Virus record (IMG/VR): IMGVR_UViG_3300031659_000049 | Coordinates: 1 to 31,871 of that record | Strand: one strand, 5' to 3' | Origin: a virus | Length of the DNA: 31,871 bases | Shown here: positions 25,555 to 31,384 of the stretch, one piece after another | Position numbering within the stretch: the first letter of the stretch is position 1 | Layout: each line of letters starts with the position of its first letter | Translations under genes and position numbers: made by a program | The notes under the pieces: generated by a model | What the model saw: the letters and a program-made list of their open reading frames with translations, nothing else | What the model was told of the DNA's origin: nothing | The model's database searches: none

Positions 25555-27553
25555 TTTGCGCTCCTATAATTTGTGCCATCATTGCCGCTTCTTCTGGATC
25601 GTTAAGGATCTCATCAGGGTCAAGATCAAGGCTGTAAGCTAATTCACTTACAATCTTAGAGATCTTAACGAACGGTGCAATAGCAGGATTCTGAGCAGTC
25701 TGTAAGAACATTGTTAGTCGCTGACTGCGTACTTCTTTTTGCATGAGGCTATTTGTACCCATTGCATTTACTTCTAAATCACCTTCAATAGCTAACTCGC
25801 CTTCAAAGAACTGCATGTTCCACTGGTAATATGATCTTCCTAGTGGACGTAACAAGAAATCATCTATGTTCTTAACTACAGTTTTAATGTTGAGACTTGC
25901 CGCACCTAGTAGCATCGACATACCAGAAGCTGTACGAGTCATAGACTGTACGCCTGTCTGTCCGTGAGAGTAGCTAGGTATACCTGTCTGCTCATCTGCA
26001 AGCTGACGGAACTTATCGAACATCTGCAAGTTTTCTTGTGTTGTATTAGGGAACTTAATGCCATGAATAGCTTGACCTTGCATTCCTGACTGCCTTCTGA
26101 ACACTTTTCCGGGATATATTTCCATAGATTGTCCACCTACTAGGGCAGACTCATCAACGTCAAAGACTACTGAGCCAGATAGCGCAAGATTATCAATAGC
26201 CATACGTGCATGACCATTCATTATTTGTTGCGAATCGTCCATATTCTCAGCAACGCCAATACCAAAGAAAGAATAAGGATTACGCTCGTAAGGAAAGGCA
26301 TTGTATGGGAGTCTGTACGGAGTGAATGGATTAACAACCCCACGTAACAGCTTGCCATTACTAACCCAAGCATTAACCTGTACTTCATCTAAATCGTCTA
26401 CCTCGTCTGGGAGTTCCATTCCTGCTTCTCTAGCGTATTGTGCGTCCATTACGCCCCAGTACTCCAATACTTCAAAAAGCCCATCACCATACTCTTCTGT
26501 GTGGTGATTGTCCTTCAATTCAGTCTCATAGTCTTTTTCAGTGTAGTTAGATCCCATAACTAAACATTCGCGGATCTGATCTTTGTTGAAATGAGGTAGC
26601 TTTGCTAGACCTCTAAGCTGTGAGCGGTTCATTTTGTGGCGGTGAAAAGTGTATTCGCAGTCTTCCATTGTTGTTGCATTAGGATCTGGAAAGAAGTCCC
26701 AGATACTTACAAACTCAATGCGCGGTACACGTACTGATAGCGGATTGTACGTTCTTTCGCCTGTCTCTTCGTCTTTTTCCCAACGACTAAGAGTTTTATT
26801 AAAGTTAAATGGGCCTTTAACAACTCCTGTGCCAAACAACGCAGACTCAAACAACGCATTACGCAGTTCAGAAGAGCCATTAGACTCTTCGATCTGGTCA
26901 TGTATTAGTTTTTCCATAAGTCTAGCGGCATCTTTAGCCGGAGCAAGCTGTAAAGCCTGTGGATCAGGGTTAGGGCCATCTTTAAACGCTACACCTGCTT
27001 CGTCTAAAGCATTTTCTAACGCTGATTCACCTGATGAGAACGTAGCTCCTGCTTTTAAAACCTTACCATCACCTTCATATCCTACGTCAAAAGGGTTTAC
27101 AACCTCTTCTGGCGTTTCTTCTTTTTGTTCTGGTTCAGAAGTTTCAATACTAGGAGCATTATCTAAATGTTTATACGTAGAAACACCTTCAGGAACTTTG
27201 GTTTCTTTAACGCCTATCGGGAACTGACCTGTACCAAAGATAACATCTACTAGCTGACCAAAAGCCGCAATGACTTTAGTCTTAGTTACTTTAATAAAGA
27301 CTCTAGACTTCTCAGACTCTCGGAACCTTACGCTTTTGCCGTAAAGTCCACGAAAGTTATGGTAGGCTTGGAGCCATCGAGCTTCATCATGCTCTCTGGC
27401 CCTTTCTGCTTGTGCAAAACGATCTTCTACCAAGCCTACAAATTTGAGTCGTACAGCTTCTTCAAGGGTCAGGTCAAGACCACTCTCGCCTTCTACTGGC
27501 GAAAAGTAAATCTCACCTGCGTTTCCGAATAAACCGTTCTCTTCTTCACTCAT
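25379..27553 (-). CDS. Portal protein
   Basis: A 724-residue protein, close in length to P22-type portals. Visible features are an N-terminal helical region (RFAQAERAREHDEARWLQAYHNFRGLYG), an acidic insert at about 130-200, SRVFIKVTKTKVIAAFGQLVDVIFG, a core with PRIEFVSIWDFFPDPNATTMEDCEYTFHRHKMNRSQL, the YNAFPYERNPYSFFGIGVAENMDDSQQIMN block, and GQTGVQSMTRTASGMSMLLGAAS. These are typical of podovirus portals, the dodecameric ring through which DNA enters. The Gly/Gln-rich C-terminus overlaps the next gene. The ribosome site AAGGA overlaps the upstream stop codon. Confidence 0.92.
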   Translation of the reverse strand: MSEEENGLFGNAGEIYFSPVEGESGLDLTLEEAVRLKFVGLVEDRFAQAERAREHDEARWLQAYHNFRGLYGKSVRFRESEKSRVFIKVTKTKVIAAFGQLVDVIFGTGQFPIGVKETKVPEGVSTYKHLDNAPSIETSEPEQKEETPEEVVNPFDVGYEGDGKVLKAGATFSSGESALENALDEAGVAFKDGPNPDPQALQLAPAKDAARLMEKLIHDQIEESNGSSELRNALFESALFGTGVVKGPFNFNKTLSRWEKDEETGERTYNPLSVRVPRIEFVSIWDFFPDPNATTMEDCEYTFHRHKMNRSQLRGLAKLPHFNKDQIRECLVMGSNYTEKDYETELKDNHHTEEYGDGLFEVLEYWGVMDAQYAREAGMELPDEVDDLDEVQVNAWVSNGKLLRGVVNPFTPYRLPYNAFPYERNPYSFFGIGVAENMDDSQQIMNGHARMAIDNLALSGSVVFDVDESALVGGQSMEIYPGKVFRRQSGMQGQAIHGIKFPNTTQENLQMFDKFRQLADEQTGIPSYSHGQTGVQSMTRTASGMSMLLGAASLNIKTVVKNIDDFLLRPLGRSYYQWNMQFFEGELAIEGDLEVNAMGTNSLMQKEVRSQRLTMFLQTAQNPAIAPFVKISKIVSELAYSLDLDPDEILNDPEEAAMMAQIIGAQNVGQANGGEAVAPDEQQGAMGGPQGASQQPPNLGATGTGGGNIGTGTVPQAGESEFSG

Positions 27554-27564
27554 TTAAGTTTTCC

Positions 27565-28155
27565 TTAGAGTTCTTGGAACTGAGCAATATAAGTAACAGT
27601 AGTAGCGGCAGTTGCAAGGTCTGCTCCAATTGGTCGCAAAGTAATAAAGACATTACGAGCCGCGGCAGAGTACAAAGCACCTGCAATAACAATAGCTTCG
27701 GTAGTTGCGGGGCCACCTTTAGGGCCAACTCCGGTAGTAGCAAACTGGTTAGCCGCTTTACCGTGTGAGTTTTCAATCAGATATAAAGGTACGTTAGCTG
27801 TCCAAGTTACAGCGGCTCCACCGTCATCTAGAACGGCTGTAGCGGCGAGTAACTGCGCTCCTGCTGAAGCAGTACCAATAAAGATGTCTAAGTCATTACC
27901 ACTTGAACCCGCAGTAACGAGGTTACCTTGAGGATAAGCGATTAAGTTAGTTAGGACTGTTCCTGCGGGCTGAGCAATCGTAACAATAGTGTTTGTGTCA
28001 TCTGTAACTGCGATGGTAGCTGTCGTTACTTTTACTTCATTAGTAGTGGTTACTTCTTGATCTGGATTAGTCGTATCTACACGAGCGGCTAATCTACGTA
28101 CATCAATTGCGTTTGATGCGTCATTTACGTCTTTACGAATATTTACTTGTGCCAT
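27565..28155 (-). CDS. Putative capsid decoration / head fibre-like protein
   Basis: A 196-residue, Thr/Ala/Val-rich protein. After a charged helix (QVNIRKDVNDASNAIDVRRLAARVD) it is almost wholly beta-like (EVKVTTATIAVTDDTNTIVTIAQPAGTVLTNLIAYPQGN, FITLRPIGADLATAATTV). The short repeats and lack of Cys fit an exposed virion beta-protein such as a decoration or fibre protein. It lies between the large terminase and portal genes. No named family is recognised. AAGGA precedes the ATG by about nine bases. Confidence 0.72.
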   Translation of the reverse strand: MAQVNIRKDVNDASNAIDVRRLAARVDTTNPDQEVTTTNEVKVTTATIAVTDDTNTIVTIAQPAGTVLTNLIAYPQGNLVTAGSSGNDLDIFIGTASAGAQLLAATAVLDDGGAAVTWTANVPLYLIENSHGKAANQFATTGVGPKGGPATTEAIVIAGALYSAAARNVFITLRPIGADLATAATTVTYIAQFQEL

Positions 28156-28182
28156 AATTACATTCCTTTTATTTTAGTTTGT

Positions 28183-29862
28183 TCAATAACCAAATGTTGA
28201 GTCTACAGGGCTATATAATCTTTCCCGATGAAACTGTCTCATTTGACTTATCGTGTCGTTGATGCGTGGTCGTGACATAATCAGATAACGTAGTGCATCG
28301 TAAGCGTGATCAGGTGCATGAGTATCTACGTCTTCTGGGTTGCGTTTATCCAGAGGAATACTTTGTAGTTCGCGTATCAGGTTCGGGCATGTATTAAATA
28401 ATTGTATTTTGGGCCTACCGCTTTGCATGACTTTTAAGTATTCGTGGATTTGAATCTTTCCTTGTATCCTATTCTTATCTGCTCTCCTGAGCTTGTGTCC
28501 TGCTCTCTGAAGCGTTTCGCCTATCGTTGGGCCTGTAGTACCTGTTCGGCTCCAACACGCTGTATCAAGCACTCCTTGGACTGAGAAGGGGTCTTGCATC
28601 TCCATGGTTGTAATCAGTTCTGCAAGCTCTGTACCTAACAATCCTTTTTGGTATAGTTCTCTGTATACTATTAATGTTCCATCACTGGGATCAACAGCCG
28701 CCCAAATACAGGCGCTCTCTGATGCGTAACCGTAGTCAATTCCTTTTACGCGCTCCCAGTGTACTGGTATTTCAAAAGGCGTAATAACATGTAGCTTTGG
28801 AATAAACTCTGTGAAGGCCGCACCTTCTGCAACATCCCAATTACCTTCTAGGAGTTGCTGACGCTGTGTAGGCGGTAAAGCCTTCAGCATCTTTTCATAG
28901 TTTCCATCTGTTGCTAGGAAAGGATTATCCTGTAGCCTAGCGGGTATAAACTTCCGTGTTAAGCCGTCAGCCCCTTCAAAGGACTCACAGGGTACAGCAG
29001 GGTCAATGTATCTCTTCTTAACCCATGTAGCTCCCGCGCCGCCCGGATTCGCTGTACAACGCATGTAGCATGTAATTGCGCTATCAGTTGTCCGTAACCG
29101 CGATGCAAGATAGTTCCAAGCAAACTCTGTAGGAAGATGTGTAATCTCATCAAACCCTATCCAACTATATGCTTGTCCTTGGTAGCGGTATACGTCTGCA
29201 TCACGCTCCAAGAATCCAAACTCTATCTTTGCACCGCTTGGGAAGTTCCAAAGTTTCTCTACTTCCTTATACTTACATCCCGGAAATGCTTTCGGGTACA
29301 ACTCTCTACTCTTGTCTATAAGCTCTCTAAGTTCTGGCATAGAGCGTCTTATGATTAGACCCCTGTGAGCGGATCTGTGGGCGTAACGTAATGGATCTAC
29401 TAACATAGCGTAGGACTTACCACCTCCTGCCGCTCCACCGTAGAGAACATCTGTTTCTCCTGCGGCAAGGAAGTCTTCTTGTGGGCCTTCGTTGGCCTTG
29501 AAGATAACATCCTCTTGAGCTTCAGTTGCTAAAGAAGAAGGTAAGGATGCTAGTTCAACGTCTTCTATGACATTAGAGCTTTCTGTACCTTCTAACTTAT
29601 TAAGAGTCTTTGTAGTTGTACTTATGGACTTCTTAAAACTATCGACTTTAGCTTGAGCCGCCTTTAATTTCTTTTTCTTTTCTTTTACTGTTCTTTCTGC
29701 ATCCATCTTTGCTTTAGTCTTTGAGTGGTAAGTATAACCACGCCCTTTAGACCCTTTAGCTCTACCTGCTTTCTTACGCGGAGTGCCGTCAACCTTGAGT
29801 ACGAAATTGCCTTCTTCGTCTTTAAGGTAGTTATCAGGATTAACATCCCAATCATCTTGCAT
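28183..29862 (-). CDS. terL: Terminase large subunit
   Basis: A 559-residue ATPase-nuclease that packages DNA. Walker A is GGAAGGGKS (142-150), Walker B is WIGFDE (234-239, D238/E239), and the CTANPGG coupling motif is at 269-275. The C-terminal RNase H-like nuclease shows D376 in GIDYG, D433 in VLDTA and D518/D522 in DHAYDAL. The first 110 residues are an extra Lys-rich coiled-coil arm (KAGRAKGSKGRGYTYHSK, then VKEKKKKLKAAQAKVDSFKK), which may hold the small subunit or DNA. The start overlaps the HTH-like gene by 11 bases and has only a weak ribosome site, so translation may be coupled. Confidence 0.95.
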   Translation of the reverse strand: MQDDWDVNPDNYLKDEEGNFVLKVDGTPRKKAGRAKGSKGRGYTYHSKTKAKMDAERTVKEKKKKLKAAQAKVDSFKKSISTTTKTLNKLEGTESSNVIEDVELASLPSSLATEAQEDVIFKANEGPQEDFLAAGETDVLYGGAAGGGKSYAMLVDPLRYAHRSAHRGLIIRRSMPELRELIDKSRELYPKAFPGCKYKEVEKLWNFPSGAKIEFGFLERDADVYRYQGQAYSWIGFDEITHLPTEFAWNYLASRLRTTDSAITCYMRCTANPGGAGATWVKKRYIDPAVPCESFEGADGLTRKFIPARLQDNPFLATDGNYEKMLKALPPTQRQQLLEGNWDVAEGAAFTEFIPKLHVITPFEIPVHWERVKGIDYGYASESACIWAAVDPSDGTLIVYRELYQKGLLGTELAELITTMEMQDPFSVQGVLDTACWSRTGTTGPTIGETLQRAGHKLRRADKNRIQGKIQIHEYLKVMQSGRPKIQLFNTCPNLIRELQSIPLDKRNPEDVDTHAPDHAYDALRYLIMSRPRINDTISQMRQFHRERLYSPVDSTFGY

Positions 29863-30079
29863 CTTTAGACGCTATCTTCTTTAAACCACTATGAGAGAGC
29901 TTGCGGCCTGTTTGATACTCTAGCCATATAGATCCTTCGCGCAGACTTAATGATTCACTCTTAATTAAATCTACAACCATGTCTAAAGCCTCTATCTCTT
30001 TAAGGATTGGCTCTAGTAAAGCATCGTTCTTCTCATCTAGCTTATAGCCAAAAGGAATAGTGCTACTAGACCTCCTCAT
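29852..30079 (-). CDS. Small HTH-like protein between the terminase genes
   Basis: A 75-residue protein beginning MRRSSSTIPFGYKLDEKN. The IPFGYKLDE...LLEPILKEIEALDMV...SLSLREGSIWLEYQTGRKLSHSGLKKI pattern is like the helix-turn-helix (recombinase-linker) module found in serine recombinases and in stand-alone phage proteins next to terL. It may bind DNA or the terminase complex. It has AAGG six bases before the ATG and overlaps terS by 14 bases and terL by 11. No catalytic domain is present, so it is not itself a recombinase. Confidence 0.82.
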   Translation of the reverse strand: MRRSSSTIPFGYKLDEKNDALLEPILKEIEALDMVVDLIKSESLSLREGSIWLEYQTGRKLSHSGLKKIASKDAR

Positions 30080-30464
30080 AATTACCTTCTATTACTGTTT
30101 CTGTCTTAGCAGGAAGTATAAATAAACCTCCAGAAGTATTAACAGTAACATCTAGCCTATCTGTCTTGCCTAATCCTACACGGTCTAGGATGGTCTGTGC
30201 GGCCTGTATACGCATATTAGCCTGTGGGATAGGTTCTGCACTATCCATAATGTGTACAAGCTTTAAAGCGGCTTTAGGGGCGCTCTGCGCTAAGATGTTT
30301 GTAGCTAGATCTAGTATCTCAGTCTTCAAGCTTTTAACAACGCTATTGATGCTAGAGTTTGAGTACCCTGCCATCTCTCCTGCAAGCTTAGTGTCACCAT
30401 TACAGGTTACTAAGTTATCTATGAAGGACTGTTGTTTAGTTGTTAATTCTTTATTCTTTGTCAT
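30066..30464 (-). CDS. terS: Terminase small subunit
   Basis: A 132-residue protein whose first 50 residues (ELTTKQQSFIDNLVTCNGDTKLAGEMAGYSNSSINSVVKSL) form the HTH of the P22-like small terminase class (LTxKQQxFI...GD..LA...AGYS). The later part is a helix (NMRIQAAQTILDRVGLGK) followed by a beta C-terminus. It recognises the packaging site and activates TerL. No ribosome site precedes the ATG. Instead a perfect TTGACA-17-TATAAT promoter ends eight bases before the start codon, so the transcript probably begins at or one base before the AUG. It is the first gene of the minus-strand block. Confidence 0.9.
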   Translation of the reverse strand: MTKNKELTTKQQSFIDNLVTCNGDTKLAGEMAGYSNSSINSVVKSLKTEILDLATNILAQSAPKAALKLVHIMDSAEPIPQANMRIQAAQTILDRVGLGKTDRLDVTVNTSGGLFILPAKTETVIEGNYEEV

Positions 30465-30471
30465 GTACTAC

Positions 30472-30500
30472 ATTATAGCCCTAGAATGGAGGTTTGTCAA
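30472..30500 (-). promoter_or_regulatory. Perfect consensus sigma-70 promoter for terS (leaderless)
   Basis: On the minus strand TTGACA (30500-30495), a 17-base spacer and TATAAT (30477-30472). The -10 is preceded by GGGC. A start 7-8 bases past the -10 falls at 30465/30464, which is the A of the terS ATG or one base before it. Confidence 0.9.
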
Positions 30501-30512
30501 GTGTTATTTTAC

Positions 30513-30527
30513 TTATTTGTTAAATAA
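30513..30527. promoter_or_regulatory. Dyad between the two divergent promoters
   Basis: TTATTT-GTT-AAATAA, 6-base arms and a 3-base centre, in the 41 bases between the two -35 boxes. A GTAC-GAAA-GTAC element (30530-30541) lies right against the plus-strand -35. Either could be an operator controlling both promoters, but AT-rich dyads can arise by chance. Confidence 0.45.
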
Positions 30528-30541
30528 AGGTACGAAAGTAC

Positions 30542-30570
30542 TTGACAGATTGCGAATCTGAGGCTATAAT
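30542..30570 (+). promoter_or_regulatory. Perfect consensus sigma-70 promoter, plus strand
   Basis: TTGACA (30542-30547), a 17-base spacer and TATAAT (30565-30570), again preceded by GGC. Expected start near 30577. It points away from the terS promoter and would give a leader of about 800 bases before the first plus-strand gene. Confidence 0.9.
30546..30560. promoter_or_regulatory. Operator-like dyad inside the plus-strand promoter
   Basis: CAGATT-GCG-AATCTG, with perfect 6-base arms, covers the last -35 bases and most of the spacer. A repressor bound here would block RNA polymerase. I see no second full copy in the window. Confidence 0.6.
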
Positions 30571-30594
30571 AGATATTAAGCCCTCAGGGTTATA

Positions 30595-30668
30595 TAGCCA
30601 TTCTAGGCTACCTATCTACAGACCCCTTTTCAACAAGGGGAAAAAGAATATCTTCTCCCCAACCCCTT
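30595..30668 (+). promoter_or_regulatory. Structured leader with competing hairpins
   Basis: In the predicted plus-strand leader, TAGCC (30595-30599) pairs with GGCTA (30606-30610). AAGGGG (30635-30640) can pair either with CCCCTT at 30623-30628 or with CCCCTT at 30663-30668; these two stems exclude each other. No T-run follows either, so a plain intrinsic terminator is unlikely. Confidence 0.5.
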
Positions 30669-30748
30669 TCCTGTATAGTCTTTAAAGCCCCGCCCCAATC
30701 TGGTACACACTCTAAACCTTCTCAAAATGTATAACATTGTGTATATAT

Positions 30749-30761
30749 GGGGGGGGAGGGG
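30749..30761. other. G8-A-G4 tract
   Basis: A homopurine run of eight G, one A and four G, with GTATATAT before it and GTATGGCGACC, then CCCC, after it. GGGG (30758-30761) can pair with CCCC (30774-30777). It is the only such tract in this AT-rich region. Confidence 0.7.
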
Positions 30762-30892
30762 TATGGCGACCTGCCCCGCCTAGACAGCCTACTATTTATA
30801 GTCGTTTTCAAGCGGGTCATGCGATCGCCTATCACACCTGAGCTTTAAAGTCCACATAAATTTAACAGATCTGAATCACTAGCAGAAAATAC

Positions 30893-30972
30893 CTTTGAAG
30901 TCTATCAAGTGTGCCAAATTAAATAAATTAAATAGCTTGATAACTGGTGTACAGTGTGATAGGACTCCAAAG
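30893..30972. repeat. Long imperfect inverted repeat, cruciform candidate
   Basis: CTTTGAAGTCTATCA (30893-30907) pairs with the reverse complement of 30957-30972: 14 pairs, one mismatch and one bulged base. Inside it, TATCAAG (30903-30909) and CTTGATA (30936-30942) form a second, partly overlapping pair. The loop is AT-rich (AAATTAAATAAATTAAATA). Confidence 0.65.
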
Positions 30973-31002
30973 CCTTCAAAGATCAATAGCTTTAAACTAT
31001 AA

Positions 31003-31046
31003 AGACTATATAAATTAATATCTTGCAATATACTTTTATATAGTCT
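31003..31046. repeat. Perfect 12-bp inverted repeat
   Basis: AGACTATATAAA (31003-31014) and TTTATATAGTCT (31035-31046), separated by 20 bases. The arms are AT-rich and each holds a TATAGTC copy. Confidence 0.8.
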
Positions 31047-31245
31047 AAGGAATCCTACAAGATTCTAAAACCCTCTCTAATCCATTCTAAGCCATTCTAG
31101 CCATACCCTTTATGATTAATCCTATTTCCTTTTTAAACCCTTCAGAAGCTATTAGACGCTATTGAGTCTCTATAGTCACAGCTAGTTTAAATAAACTATT
31201 GTATTATCTTTTATTGTGTGTTACTCAAGACTCCTTATGTAAATA

Positions 31246-31262
31246 TTTATAACGGTTATAAA
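31246..31262. promoter_or_regulatory. 17-bp palindrome, operator candidate
   Basis: TTTATAAC-G-GTTATAAA: 8-base perfect arms around one base, 40 bases before the -35 box of the third promoter and 123 bases before the plus-strand gene. This is the form of a homodimeric regulator site. Confidence 0.6.
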
Positions 31263-31266
31263 ATCT

Positions 31267-31290
31267 ATTTAATTTAATTTAATTTATTTT
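31267..31290. repeat. AT-only tandem repeat (TTTAA units)
   Basis: Four tandem TTTAA-type units give a 22-base stretch with no G or C just before the promoter at 31302. This is typical of easily melted DNA (UP-like element or unwinding element). Confidence 0.7.
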
Positions 31291-31301
31291 GCTATGGGGT
31301 G

Positions 31302-31330
31302 TTGACATAGGGATTCAACTAGTCCAGTAT
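31302..31330 (+). promoter_or_regulatory. Candidate promoter of the plus-strand gene
   Basis: A perfect TTGACA (31302-31307) and a 17-base spacer lead to CAGTAT (31325-31330), a weak -10. TATGCA three bases on is an alternative with a long spacer. The AT tract upstream may act as an UP element. Weak -10 plus nearby palindrome suggests regulation by an activator. Confidence 0.5.
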
Positions 31331-31384
31331 GCACCTATCAACTTAAAAAACTAAATAACTTTAACCAATACAGGAAATACTAAA

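Larger units (their letters stand above)
30674..31177. repeat. Five dispersed copies of TATAGTC
   Basis: TATAGTC at 30674-30680, 30797-30803, 31039-31045 and 31171-31177 on plus, and 31004-31010 on minus. Two of the copies form the arms of a perfect inverted repeat. Copies are spaced 30-210 bases apart, iteron-like though irregular. Confidence 0.5.
30465..31384. other. Divergent control region with no convincing gene
   Basis: Over 920 bases no convincing coding frame is seen on either strand; open frames are a few tens of codons at most, apart from the antisense shadow of terS. The region is AT-rich, with the promoters, hairpins and repeats listed separately, and it divides the minus-strand structural arm from the plus-strand gene at 31385. 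It is the natural place for early/late switching and possibly for replication start or packaging recognition. Confidence 0.85.

Noticed and set aside
26649-27227. 192-residue plus-strand frame opposite the portal gene
   Set aside because: Antisense to a well supported portal; Ser/Leu-rich low-complexity product and no start signals.
29852-30079. Serine recombinase or integrase, from the HTH-like pattern
   Set aside because: Only 75 residues and no catalytic domain; with no integrase, excisionase or att-like repeat, lysogeny is not supported in this window.
30166-30561. 131-residue plus-strand open frame opposite terS
   Set aside because: It lies antisense to terS, has no ribosome site and crosses both divergent promoters; it is a shadow.
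30623-30640. CCCCTT...AAGGGG hairpin as an intrinsic terminator
   Set aside because: It is followed by A-residues on plus and TCTGTAG on minus; no U-run in either direction.
30821-30828. GCGATCGC, the cyanobacterial HIP1 palindrome
   Set aside because: A single 8-mer in 32 kb is expected about half the time by chance, so it says nothing about a cyanobacterial host.
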